From Alloacidobacterium dinghuense (GTDB lineage Bacteria; Acidobacteriota; Terriglobia; Terriglobales; Acidobacteriaceae): DNA of 64,000 bases. Location of the stretch: contig NZ_CP060394.1 of NCBI RefSeq assembly GCF_014274465.1, positions 6,076,001 to 6,140,000 on the forward strand. Direction: 5' to 3'. Positions 33,810 through 42,435 of this stretch are shown piece by piece. Position 1 is the stretch's first letter, and every line of letters starts with the position of its first letter. The notes under the pieces were generated by a model, which had not been told where the DNA came from, made no database searches, and worked only from the letters and a program-made list of their open reading frames with translations. Made by a program: the position numbers and the translations under genes.

Positions 33810-35477
33810 ATGCTGGAAGCAACCACCGAAGTCATCCGCGCCCCACGCGGCACAAGCCTCAACACCAAAGGCTGGCAGCAGGAAGCCGCGCTGCGCATGC
33901 TGATGAACAACCTCGACCCCGACGTCGCTGAGCGCCCCGATGACCTCGTCGTCTACGGTGGAACCGGCAAAGCCGCGCGCAACTGGGAATGCTTCCACGC
34001 CATCGTCCGCGCCCTCAAGAGCCTCGAGAATGACGAGACGCTGCTCATCCAATCCGGCAAGCCGGTTGGCATCCTGCGCACGCACGAAGCCGCGCCGCGC
34101 GTGCTGCTCGCCAATTCCAACCTTGTCGGCAAATGGTCGAACTGGGAGCACTTCCACGAACTCGAACGTAAGGGCCTGATGATGTACGGCCAGATGACTG
34201 CCGGCTCCTGGATCTACATCGGCAGCCAGGGCATCGTGCAGGGAACCTACGAGACTTTCGCCGAAGCTGGACGCCGCCACTTCGGCTCGCTCGACGGCAA
34301 GTTCGTCGTCTCGGCCGGAATGGGCGGCATGGGTGGGGCCCAGCCTCTGGCCGCAACGATGAACGGCGCCCGCTTCCTCGGCATCGACGTAGACGCAGCG
34401 CGCATCGAAAAGCGCCTGGCAAGCGGCTACTGCGACCACATTGCCAGGACGCTCGACGAAGCCTTGGCCATCCTCCACGCAGCCAGGCGCGACGGCAAAG
34501 CCATCTCCGTCGGCCTCGTCGCCAATGCAGCCGACGTGCTGCCCGAATTGATCCGCCGTAATATCGTCCCCGATGTACTCACCGACCAGACCAGCGCGCA
34601 TGACCCGCTGAACGGCTACGTCCCCAACTGCATGACCTTGAAAGAAGCCCTCGGCCTGCGCCAGCACAACCCCGAAGAATACACACGCCAGTCGATGCGA
34701 ACGATGGGCGAGCACGTGAAAGCCATGCTGGAGTTGAAGCACATGGGCGCAGTCACCTTCGACTACGGCAACAACATTCGCACGCAGGCGAAGCTCGTCG
34801 GAGTCGAAGACGCCTACGAGATTCCCGGCTTTGTGCCTGAGTACATCCGCCCGCTCTTCTGCGAAGGCAAAGGCCCATTCCGCTGGGTCGCGCTCTCCGG
34901 CGACCCGAGGGACATCTACCGCACTGACGAGCTAGTCCTCGAACTCTTTCCCGAAGACGCAAGCCTCCATCGCTGGATCGAACTGGCCCAAAAGCGCATT
35001 CACTTCCAGGGACTGCCGGCCCGTATTTGCTGGCTCGGTTATGGACAACGCGCCAAGTTCGGCGTCGCCATGAACGAGTTGGTGCGCAAAGGTGAGATCA
35101 GCGCTCCCATCGTCATCGGGCGCGATCACCTTGACGCAGGTTCGGTAGCATCTCCCTACCGTGAAACCGAAGGCATGCTAGACGGTTCCGACGCCGTCGC
35201 CGACTGGCCACTGCTGAACGCCCTCGTTAACACCGCGGCCGGCGCATCTTGGGTAAGCATCCACAACGGCGGTGGCGTGGGCATCGGCTATTCGCATCAC
35301 GCCGGAATGGTTGTCGTCGCCGACGGATCTGACCTCGCTGCGCAGCGCCTGGAACGCGTCCTCACGACCGACCCTGGGACAGGCGTGCTGCGTCACGTCG
35401 ACGCTGGTTACGAACAGGCAATCCAGTTTGCAAAAAATAAAGGAGTTCGCGTACCAATGCGCGAAGATCGCGCGTGA
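33810..35477 (+). CDS. hutU: Urocanate hydratase
   Basis: A 555-residue NAD-dependent enzyme hydrating urocanate to 4-imidazolone-5-propionate. Family signatures include [57 protein letters not shown] and the C-terminal [19 protein letters not shown]. The ATG at 33810 has a perfect AAGGAG six bases upstream. An upstream in-frame ATG would include the repeat. The length is normal for the family. It is the second hut gene; its stop overlaps the hutI start. Confidence 0.96.
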   Translation: MLEATTEVIRAPRGTSLNTKGWQQEAALRMLMNNLDPDVAERPDDLVVYGGTGKAARNWECFHAIVRALKSLENDETLLIQSGKPVGILRTHEAAPRVLLANSNLVGKWSNWEHFHELERKGLMMYGQMTAGSWIYIGSQGIVQGTYETFAEAGRRHFGSLDGKFVVSAGMGGMGGAQPLAATMNGARFLGIDVDAARIEKRLASGYCDHIARTLDEALAILHAARRDGKAISVGLVANAADVLPELIRRNIVPDVLTDQTSAHDPLNGYVPNCMTLKEALGLRQHNPEEYTRQSMRTMGEHVKAMLELKHMGAVTFDYGNNIRTQAKLVGVEDAYEIPGFVPEYIRPLFCEGKGPFRWVALSGDPRDIYRTDELVLELFPEDASLHRWIELAQKRIHFQGLPARICWLGYGQRAKFGVAMNELVRKGEISAPIVIGRDHLDAGSVASPYRETEGMLDGSDAVADWPLLNALVNTAAGASWVSIHNGGGVGIGYSHHAGMVVVADGSDLAAQRLERVLTTDPGTGVLRHVDAGYEQAIQFAKNKGVRVPMREDRA

Positions 35478-36724
35478 GCCAATTCTCGTCGCTTCTCATC
35501 ACGAATTGCTCACAGCTTGTAACGCTTGCAGGACCATCCCGGCCGCGCCTCGGCCTCGAGATGAGAGATCTTGGAATCGTGGACGACGGCGCCATGCTCG
35601 TACGGGATAGACGCATCGCCGCTGTCGGCGCGCGAAATGAGATCGAACCTGCAGCCACTGACGATACTGAGGTGATTGACGTAGGTGGCCGCGTGGTCAT
35701 GCCGGGCTTCGTCGACGCGCACACGCATCTGGTCTTTGCGGGCAACCGAGCCGAAGAATTCGAGATGCGATGCGCAGGCATGACCTACCAGCAGATCGCA
35801 GAGCGCGGCGGTGGGATCCGCTCCACCGTTCGAAGCACACGCGAAGCGACGGAAGGAGAGCTGGTGACTGCAGGGCAGAAACACGCCCGCTGGTTTCTGC
35901 AAGGTGGAACCACGACGGTTGAAGCAAAGTCCGGATACGGCCTGACGGTCCACGATGAGTTGAAGCTGCTGCGTGCAATCCGCCGCGTTTCAGAAACGAC
36001 TTCGCTGCGTTGCGTACCGACATTTCTCGGCGCTCACGAGATTCCGGATGAATACAAAACGCAAGCAGACAAGTATGTCGACCTGATTGTGGACGAGATG
36101 CTCCCAGTCGTCGCCAAAGAAAATCTCGCTGAGTTCTGCGACGTCTTCTGCGAGTCGAAGGTTTTCAGCGTAACGCAGGCAGATCGGGTGCTCTCTGCGG
36201 CGAAGCGTCTTGGACTGGGCTTGCGCGTACATGCTGACCAATTCACCTCAAGCGGTGCCATCGATCTTGCTGCAACGCTCGGAGCGAAAACGGTTGATCA
36301 TCTGGAGCAGACCACACGGGATTCCATCGCCGTTATGAAGAAGTTGGATGTTCAGCCGGTACTGCTGCCGGGTTCGGTCTACGCCATCGGCTCGCAGAAA
36401 TATGCTCCCGCGCGAGCCATGATCGAAGCCGGATTGCCGGTCGTGATCGCAACAGATTTCAATCCGGGTTCGTCACCCACGACTTCGATGACAATGATTC
36501 TGTCGCTCGCCTGCACGCAAATGAAAATGACTCCTGCGGAAGCTGTCACGGCGTCGACGATCAATGCCGCATGGAGTCTCAATCGTGCACACGAGATCGG
36601 TAGCCTCGAACCGGGCAGGATCGCTGATTTTGTGATCCACGATGCAGAAGACTATCGGGAATTAGCGTACTTTTTTGGGAATCATCGACCGCATGCCGTC
36701 TTTGCGGCGGGTGTCAGAGTTTGA
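35474..36724 (+). CDS. hutI: Imidazolonepropionase
   Basis: A 416-residue amidohydrolase that opens imidazolonepropionate to N-formimino-glutamate, the third step of histidine use. The metal site is shown by [13 protein letters not shown] (about residue 80), HADQFTSSG (about 253) and [11 protein letters not shown] (about 328). [10 protein letters not shown] is also conserved. It starts with GTG overlapping the hutU stop by four bases (GTGA), so translation is coupled. No hutG, hutF or FTCD-type gene for the final step is in the window. The candidate ilvA promoter begins at its stop codon. Confidence 0.95.
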   Translation: MSQFSSLLITNCSQLVTLAGPSRPRLGLEMRDLGIVDDGAMLVRDRRIAAVGARNEIEPAATDDTEVIDVGGRVVMPGFVDAHTHLVFAGNRAEEFEMRCAGMTYQQIAERGGGIRSTVRSTREATEGELVTAGQKHARWFLQGGTTTVEAKSGYGLTVHDELKLLRAIRRVSETTSLRCVPTFLGAHEIPDEYKTQADKYVDLIVDEMLPVVAKENLAEFCDVFCESKVFSVTQADRVLSAAKRLGLGLRVHADQFTSSGAIDLAATLGAKTVDHLEQTTRDSIAVMKKLDVQPVLLPGSVYAIGSQKYAPARAMIEAGLPVVIATDFNPGSSPTTSMTMILSLACTQMKMTPAEAVTASTINAAWSLNRAHEIGSLEPGRIADFVIHDAEDYRELAYFFGNHRPHAVFAAGVRV

Positions 36725-36748
36725 CGTCACGTCTCTCGCTCTGATACT
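36721..36748 (+). promoter_or_regulatory. Candidate promoter of the isoleucine leader/ilvA unit
   Basis: TTGACG (36721-36726, overlapping the hutI stop) and GATACT (36743-36748) are 16 bases apart. They predict transcription starting about 8-10 bases before the leader ATG. The leader ORF lacks a Shine-Dalgarno sequence. Confidence 0.4.
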
Positions 36749-36763
36749 GATAAGTCAATCGCC

Positions 36764-36883
36764 ATGGAATTCAACAACGTGCATCGCGGAATTTTTGTTC
36801 CTGTTCAGCAGGCACGCACGGTTGCGATTTCCATTTGCATTAGCATGATTCGAATTATTTTCGAACAACATGCGGGTGCGTAA
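36764..36883 (+). CDS. Isoleucine-rich leader peptide (39 aa) of ilvA
   Basis: A 39-codon ORF between hutI and ilvA. Codons 22-32 read ISICISMIRII, six Ile in eleven codons, with further Ile at 10 and Val at 6, 12, 14 and 20. The last codons (GCG GGT GCG) carry the antiterminator segment TGCGGGTG, only two bases before the TAA. The downstream gene makes the first committed intermediate of isoleucine. Position, composition and the attached terminator fit an ilv-type leader peptide. Translation with a very short 5' leader is likely. Confidence 0.78.
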   Translation: MEFNNVHRGIFVPVQQARTVAISICISMIRIIFEQHAGA

Positions 36884-36943
36884 GGCGACGAGAGTTTAAG
36901 AGAAACACAAAGCCACCACCCGCAACGGGTTGGTGGCTTTTTT
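36815..36943 (+). promoter_or_regulatory. Transcription attenuator of ilvA (regions 1-4)
   Basis: Four mutually exclusive segments are visible. Region 1 CGCAC (36815-36819) can pair with GTGCG (36876-36880). Region 2 TGCGGGTG (36871-36878) pairs perfectly over 8 bases with region 3 CACCCGCA (36917-36924). Region 3 is part of the terminator AGCCACCACCCG/CGGG(T)TGGTGGCT (36911-36938), followed by TTTTTT (36938-36943). A ribosome on the leader stop would cover region 2 and let the terminator form. A ribosome stalled at the Ile codons would leave region 2 free, giving antitermination. Confidence 0.82.
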
Positions 36944-36969
36944 GTTTCGGCCAGAAGGATGTCAGATCA

Positions 36970-38181
36970 ATGAGTGTGTCACTACAGGATGTACGGGCAG
37001 CCCGAGCGCGGATTCGCGATTTCATTTATCGTTCACCCGCTCAGCGCTCCGCAGCGCTGTCGGAGATGACTGGACAGCAGGTATTTCTCAAACTCGACAA
37101 CCTGCAGCGAACCGGAGCCTTCAAGGAACGCGGAGCGCTGAACAAAATTCTTACGCTGTCAGACTCCGAAAAATCGCGGGGCGTCATCGCGGCCAGCGCG
37201 GGCAATCACGCGCAGGCTGTTGCATTTCATGCAATGCAGCACGGCATTAAGGCACGCATTGTGATGCCGTTGATGACGCCTCTGGTCAAGGTCTCTTCCA
37301 CCGCGGCATTCGGCGCTGAAGTCGTGCTCCACGGAACCAATTATGATGAGGCTTGTACGGAAGCTCTGCGGCAAGGGGATGTCGAAGAGATGACCTTTCT
37401 ACATCCATTCGACGACGCCGAGGTCATCGCAGGGCAGGGAACGATCGGACTGGAGTTGCTGGAACAGGTGGATGCCCTTGAGGCTGTCGTTGTACCCATC
37501 GGTGGTGGCGGACTAATCAGCGGCGTAGCCTGTGCCATCAAAGAAAGCAATCCGAAGATTCGTGTCGTTGGTGTACAGACCGAGCGGCTGCCTTCCATGC
37601 TTCGCGCGGCTGAGGCAGGCAAGCCGGTTACAGTGCCTGCTGAAGCAACGATTGCCGATGGTATCGCCGTACGACGCGCGGGAGAGCAGACCTTAGGCCT
37701 CGTGCAGCGATATGTCGACGAAATTGTTACGGTAGACGAAGAAGAAATCGCTAAGGCCATTCTGATTTTGCTGGAGCGCGAGAAGACGCTGGCGGAAGGT
37801 GCGGGCGCTGTCGGGCTGGCTGCGCTTTTGCAGCGAAAAACATCGCTCAATGGCCGGCGCACAGCGGTTCTGGTGGGCGGCGGCAATATTGATGTCAGCC
37901 TGCTGGCAAAAATCATCGAGCGTGGTCTGGTGAAGGATGGACGGCGTACCCGCCTGCGCATTCATTTAACTGACAGGCCTGGCGCGCTGCATCAGCTCAC
38001 AAAAATTCTTGCCGATGTGCGAGCAAATATTGTGCAGACGTCGCATGACCGCGCGTACTACGGCGTGAACCTGGGTGATACCGTCATCGACTTTACGCTC
38101 GAAACACGCGGATATGAGCACATCCGCGAAATAGCGGATGTGCTGACCGCTGCCGGCTATCGCCACGAGAGGATTGAGTAG
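36970..38181 (+). CDS. ilvA: Threonine ammonia-lyase (threonine dehydratase) with C-terminal ACT domain
   Basis: A 403-residue PLP enzyme deaminating threonine to 2-oxobutyrate. The PLP lysine is K52 in RTGAFKERGALN. ASAGNHAQAVAF binds the substrate carboxylate, and GGGGLISGVA is the glycine-rich phosphate loop. Residues ~325-403 form one ACT-like domain (IHLTDRPGALHQLTKILADVRANI), for allosteric control. The length and single ACT domain are those of the shorter IlvA/TdcB type. The Ile leader and attenuator upstream argue for a biosynthetic role. AAGGA lies about 10 bases before the ATG. Confidence 0.92.
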   Translation: MSVSLQDVRAARARIRDFIYRSPAQRSAALSEMTGQQVFLKLDNLQRTGAFKERGALNKILTLSDSEKSRGVIAASAGNHAQAVAFHAMQHGIKARIVMPLMTPLVKVSSTAAFGAEVVLHGTNYDEACTEALRQGDVEEMTFLHPFDDAEVIAGQGTIGLELLEQVDALEAVVVPIGGGGLISGVACAIKESNPKIRVVGVQTERLPSMLRAAEAGKPVTVPAEATIADGIAVRRAGEQTLGLVQRYVDEIVTVDEEEIAKAILILLEREKTLAEGAGAVGLAALLQRKTSLNGRRTAVLVGGGNIDVSLLAKIIERGLVKDGRRTRLRIHLTDRPGALHQLTKILADVRANIVQTSHDRAYYGVNLGDTVIDFTLETRGYEHIREIADVLTAAGYRHERIE

Positions 38182-38193
38182 GGAGAGCGACGT

Positions 38194-39204
38194 CTACCGT
38201 TTGGTCGCCGGTTTTGGCCCAGTTGACTGGCGCACAATCAAACTTGTCTCAATCGGATATTGAGCTCCTTTGGCTGCGCCGGATTGATAGGTGTTGTAAA
38301 GCGCTCGGAAGGCCATCTTGGCTATTTCCTGTCTTGACAGGCGCACCGTAGTAAGCGGGGGCTTAGTGAAAGAGCTAAGCTCAATGTCATCGAACCCGAT
38401 GATCGAGATATCTTTAGGGATTTCCAGGCCGCGCTCGGAAATCGCTACCATTGCCCCGATCGCTGTCATGTCGTTGGAGGTAAGCACCGCAGTCGGACGC
38501 ACCTTGAGATCAAGCAGGCGACACATTGCTTCGTATCCGCCGTCGGTGCGATGATTGCCTTCCTCCATAAAGTGAGGATCGAGCTTGATGCGATTTCGCT
38601 CCAAACAATGGATGAATGCCCGCTTACGGATGCGCGCCGAGGTAAGTGAGACAGGACCAGCGATAAAGCTGATAGCTCTGTGTCCCAGGCTGGTCAAGTG
38701 TTCGACAGCGGCATCAATGCCCACGGCGTAATCAACCAGAATGTTGCTCACGCCCTTCTGCGGTATAGCAGTATCGAGGAAGGCCAGAGGTATACGGCGA
38801 ACTGCCAGCTCCTCGACCAAGTGCTCTGTCATTTCGGATGTCATGATCGCCACGCCGTCTACCTTGCGCTGCAGCATGCGGCTCACGCAGACTTCCATGC
38901 GGTGCGGATCATAGTTAGTGTTTGCAATCAACACTTCCTGCCCGTGCTGTACTGCGATCTCTTCAAAGCTCTTCACCAGCTCCGGGAAGAAGGGGTTGGT
39001 GAGATCGGAAATAATCAGCCCGTACAGGCTGCTGCGACCTGATCCCAGAGCGCGCGCGTAAGTGTTGGGATAAAACTTGAGCGTTTCGATGGCCCGGCGT
39101 ACGCGTTCGGCTGTCTCCGGAGTGACCTTATCGGAGCCGTTGATAGTGCGGGATACGGTAGCGGTTGAGACCTTGGCGAGCTTGGCAACCTCTTTAATGT
39201 TCAT
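38194..39204 (-). CDS. LacI-family transcriptional regulator
   Basis: A 336-residue LacI/GalR repressor. The helix-turn-helix and hinge are MNIKEVAKLAKVSTATVSRT and YARALGSGRSS, followed by a periplasmic-binding-protein-like sensor domain (LYGLIISDLTNPFFPELVKS to the end). It starts at the ATG at 39204, the usual first residue of the headpiece; an upstream in-frame start would add eight residues. It is divergent from the GH5-like lipoprotein. A CG-centred palindrome in the gap suggests it represses that gene and itself in response to a sugar. Confidence 0.92.
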   Translation of the reverse strand: MNIKEVAKLAKVSTATVSRTINGSDKVTPETAERVRRAIETLKFYPNTYARALGSGRSSLYGLIISDLTNPFFPELVKSFEEIAVQHGQEVLIANTNYDPHRMEVCVSRMLQRKVDGVAIMTSEMTEHLVEELAVRRIPLAFLDTAIPQKGVSNILVDYAVGIDAAVEHLTSLGHRAISFIAGPVSLTSARIRKRAFIHCLERNRIKLDPHFMEEGNHRTDGGYEAMCRLLDLKVRPTAVLTSNDMTAIGAMVAISERGLEIPKDISIIGFDDIELSSFTKPPLTTVRLSRQEIAKMAFRALYNTYQSGAAKGAQYPIETSLIVRQSTGPKPATKR

Positions 39205-39339
39205 ACGATCCCGGAAGTCTGAAAGCAAAAAGAAGGAAAATCATGAAAGCTCAATTGCAATTTAGCAGGCGCCACCACTTCCGAAAAAGCAATAAACTCT
39301 GTGACGATATGGATAGTACCCTAAAGCGGGAAAGAGTGT

Positions 39340-39347
39340 AAGCGCTT
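39340..39347. promoter_or_regulatory. LacI-type operator AAGCGCTT upstream of the glycoside hydrolase
   Basis: TGTAAGCGCTTCCG contains the perfect CG-centred palindrome AAGCGCTT, the classical LacI/CcpA-type core. It lies 30 bases before the TTG start of the hydrolase and in the gap shared with the LacI gene. Confidence 0.6.
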
Positions 39348-39376
39348 CCGTTTATGATTCCAGTCAGGAGTAGACG

Positions 39377-40522
39377 TTGCGGTATCGTTTGAGACTTGTC
39401 GGACTATTGGCACTTTGCCTCGGCCTTGCGTTCGCAGGCTGCGCTCCGGCCCAGCGATGGCCGGAGCCAAAAGCGAACGAATGGTATGCGCGGCAAGCTT
39501 GGCCTGTCGGTAGTAATTTCATTCCTGCTGATGCGATCAATCAGCTGGAGATGTGGCAGGCCGATACCTTCGACCCACAGGAAATCGACAAAGAACTGGG
39601 ATGGGCGCAGGGCATCGGCATGAATACGATGCGCGTCTTCCTCCATGACTTGCTCTGGCAGCAGGACTCAACAGGTTTCCGGCAGCGAATCGATACTTTT
39701 CTCACCATCGCTGGTAAACACCACATCAAGCCGATCTTTGTTCTGTTCGATTCCTGTTGGGATCCGAATCCCAAACTCGGTCCACAGCACCCGCCAATTC
39801 CCGGAGTCCACAACTCCGGATGGGTGCAGAGCCCCGGTGAAAAGGCGCTGCGCGACGCGTCACAATATCCTCGCCTCAAAGCTTACGTTCAGGGGGTAGT
39901 CGGAGCCTTCGCCAACGACAACCGAATCCTTGCATGGGACCTGTGGAACGAGCCGAGCAACGGCAACGACAGTTCCTACGGCAAAGATGATCCGCGGAAC
40001 AAGAGCCAGCTGGTATTGGCTTTGTTGCCTCAGGTATTTTCCTGGGCGCGGGAAGAGCATCCATCGCAGCCACTCACCAGCGGTGTCTGGACCGGCGACT
40101 GGTCGTCTCTCGACAAGATGGACGCGATTTCCCGCGTCCAGATTGAACAATCGGATGTTGTCTCGTTCCACAACTACGGCTGGCCCGAAGAGTTCGAACA
40201 GCGCATTCAGTGGCTCACGCAGTTCCATCGCCCTCTCATTTGCACCGAATATATGGCGCGCGGTGCGGGCAGCACCTTCGACACCATCCTGCCCATTGCG
40301 AAGAGGTATCGCGTAGCTGCCATTAACTGGGGATTTGTCGCCGGCAAAACACAAACCTATCTGCCGTGGGATTCCTGGCAACGACCATACGTTCTCCAGC
40401 AGCCGACCGTCTGGTTCCACGATATTTTCCACGCCGATGGCAAGCCCTACCGCGAGCGTGAAGTGGATCTGATCCGGCAACTCATGAGCTCACCGGCTCC
40501 AACTTCAGGCGGAGACGAATAA
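39377..40522 (+). CDS. Lipoprotein glycoside hydrolase, GH5/cellulase-like
   Basis: A 381-residue secreted lipoprotein with a (beta/alpha)8 clan-A glycosidase domain. The signal peptide ends at lipobox LAFAGC (Cys22). The proton-donor motif is WDLWNEPSN (Glu192) and the nucleophile motif ICTEYMARG (Glu291), both in the right order and spacing for GH5/GH39-like enzymes. VSFHNYGWPEEF precedes the nucleophile. The exact glycan is unknown. It starts with TTG, with AGGAG six bases upstream. The LacI-type operator and divergent LacI gene suggest sugar-induced expression. Confidence 0.82.
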   Translation: MRYRLRLVGLLALCLGLAFAGCAPAQRWPEPKANEWYARQAWPVGSNFIPADAINQLEMWQADTFDPQEIDKELGWAQGIGMNTMRVFLHDLLWQQDSTGFRQRIDTFLTIAGKHHIKPIFVLFDSCWDPNPKLGPQHPPIPGVHNSGWVQSPGEKALRDASQYPRLKAYVQGVVGAFANDNRILAWDLWNEPSNGNDSSYGKDDPRNKSQLVLALLPQVFSWAREEHPSQPLTSGVWTGDWSSLDKMDAISRVQIEQSDVVSFHNYGWPEEFEQRIQWLTQFHRPLICTEYMARGAGSTFDTILPIAKRYRVAAINWGFVAGKTQTYLPWDSWQRPYVLQQPTVWFHDIFHADGKPYREREVDLIRQLMSSPAPTSGGDE

Positions 40523-40548
40523 CTCTGCGAATCTGCTATATTCAGCCC

Positions 40549-42435
40549 GTGTCCCGTTGTAAAGAAAAGTGCTCCTTGTGCAAAGGCAGCTTTGCGGCCC
40601 TTTTGTTCCTCTTCTCTTTCGCAATCTCGTCCACTAATGGACAAACCCCTCCGCCTCCGCAGGCTCCAATGGGAGGCAACAGTACCGGAGGCGTTCATGC
40701 GCCGGTCCATGATGCCGAAAATCGCCCGATTACCGCTGGAGGATTTGTAGACAGCGGCCCCGTCATCTTTCAGGACATCAGCAAGCAGGCGGGTCTGACA
40801 ACCTGGCATCACCAGATGGGGATTCCGGAGAAGCAATTCATCATTGAGACGAATGGCTCTGGAGTAGGTCTGATCGACTATGACAATGACGGATGGCTCG
40901 ACATCTATCTTGTGAACGGTTCGACCTACGAAGCCGAACAGGGCAAAGCGACTGCACCTCATGCCGCGCTCTTCCACAACAATCACGACGGCACATTTAC
41001 GAATGTGGCTGAGAAGGCGGGCGTTACAAATGACCGCTGGGGTTTTGGGGTAGCCATCGGGGATTTTGACAACGACGGATGGCCCGATATTTTTGTGGGA
41101 AACTTCGGCAAGAATCGCCTCTACCGCAACAATCACGACGGAACATTCACTGACGTTGCGGAGAAGGCCGGCGTCACGCTTGGCAATTGGTCCACAGGCG
41201 CCACATTCGGTGACTACGATGGAGATGGGAAACTTGACCTGTTTGTTCCCGGATACATCCATTACGACTTCAATAATCCTCCGGTCCCAGGCACCAAGTC
41301 CGTTTCCTTTTCGGGATGCCAGTTCCGCGGCGTGTCCACCATGTGCGGCCCACGAGGCCTTCAAGGCGAGCATGATCATCTCTTCCACAACAATGGAGAT
41401 GGAACGTTCGCTGATGTGAGCGAGAAGGCCGGCGTCACTGATCCAAATGCCTACTACGGCTTTTCGTCCATCTTTGTCGATCTGAACAACGACGGCAAAG
41501 TCGATCTCATCGTCGCTGACGATTCCACGCCCAACTATCTCTACATCAACAAGGGCAATGGCACCTTCGAAGACGCCAGCTATGCCTCAGGATTCGCTCT
41601 GAATCAGGATGGCCGCGAGATCGCGGGCATGGGTATCGCGGTCGGCGACTATCAGAACAATGGGCTGCTCGACATTGTCGCCACTGACTTTTCGGATGAC
41701 TACAAGGTTCTCTATCACAACGACGGTGATGCCAATTTCACCGACGTGAGCTATCACGCCGGAATCGCTCAAGAAGGCATTCCCTTCCTCGGATGGGGTG
41801 TGGGCTTCCTTGATTACGACAACGACGGATGGAAAGACATCCTCATGGTCAATGGACATGTCTATCCGCAAGTCGACAAGTACGATTGGGGCACCAGCTT
41901 CGCCGAGCGTCCGCTGCTCTATCACAACCTTAAGAACCAGAAATTCGAGTATGTTCCACCGGTAAAAGGTACAGGCTTGGCAGACGTGATCCCTGGTCGT
42001 GGGGCGGCATTCGGCGACCTCTTTAACGATGGCAAGATTGATGTCGTCATCAATGTGCTGGATAGCACGCCCGTCCTACTTCGCAATGTGAATGCTGATA
42101 CGCACCACTGGGTGGAACTGAAGCTGATCGGTGGCCCCAAGAGTCCCCGCGATGCGGTGGGCACAGCCGTCTATCTAACCGCAGGTGGAATCAAGCGACG
42201 CGACGACGTGCTGAGCGGCGGAAGCTATTTGTCATCGAACGATCAGCGCGTCCACTTTGGCCTGGGCGATACGGCCAAGGTCGATCAGGTTGAGATTCAC
42301 TGGCCAAGCGGATTTGTCGAGAAGTTAAGCCTGCCAAACATCGACCGCATTTACACCGTTCAGGAAGGCAAAGGAATCGTGGATGAGTTGTGCGTCGCAT
42401 GTGATAAGTCCGGCAAAGAGTCAAAGACGAAATGA
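40549..42435 (+). CDS. Secreted FG-GAP/VCBS repeat protein with C-terminal ASPIC/UnbV domain (first of a pair)
   Basis: A 628-residue exported protein. The signal segment is AALLFLFSFAISSTNG. At least six FG-GAP/VCBS repeats with the Ca-binding pattern D-x-D-x-D-G follow (GLIDYDNDGWLDIYLVN, IGDFDNDGWPDIFVGN, FGDYDGDGKLDLF, VDLNNDGKVDLI, LDYDNDGWKDILM), building a beta-propeller. The ASPIC/UnbV domain is at about 510-610 (VELKLIGG ... YLSSNDQRVHFGLG ... VEIHWPSG). GTG start. The next gene overlaps by ATGA and encodes a paralogue. Function is unknown; such proteins are surface-associated and often sit near TonB receptors. Confidence 0.88.
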   Translation: MSRCKEKCSLCKGSFAALLFLFSFAISSTNGQTPPPPQAPMGGNSTGGVHAPVHDAENRPITAGGFVDSGPVIFQDISKQAGLTTWHHQMGIPEKQFIIETNGSGVGLIDYDNDGWLDIYLVNGSTYEAEQGKATAPHAALFHNNHDGTFTNVAEKAGVTNDRWGFGVAIGDFDNDGWPDIFVGNFGKNRLYRNNHDGTFTDVAEKAGVTLGNWSTGATFGDYDGDGKLDLFVPGYIHYDFNNPPVPGTKSVSFSGCQFRGVSTMCGPRGLQGEHDHLFHNNGDGTFADVSEKAGVTDPNAYYGFSSIFVDLNNDGKVDLIVADDSTPNYLYINKGNGTFEDASYASGFALNQDGREIAGMGIAVGDYQNNGLLDIVATDFSDDYKVLYHNDGDANFTDVSYHAGIAQEGIPFLGWGVGFLDYDNDGWKDILMVNGHVYPQVDKYDWGTSFAERPLLYHNLKNQKFEYVPPVKGTGLADVIPGRGAAFGDLFNDGKIDVVINVLDSTPVLLRNVNADTHHWVELKLIGGPKSPRDAVGTAVYLTAGGIKRRDDVLSGGSYLSSNDQRVHFGLGDTAKVDQVEIHWPSGFVEKLSLPNIDRIYTVQEGKGIVDELCVACDKSGKESKTK

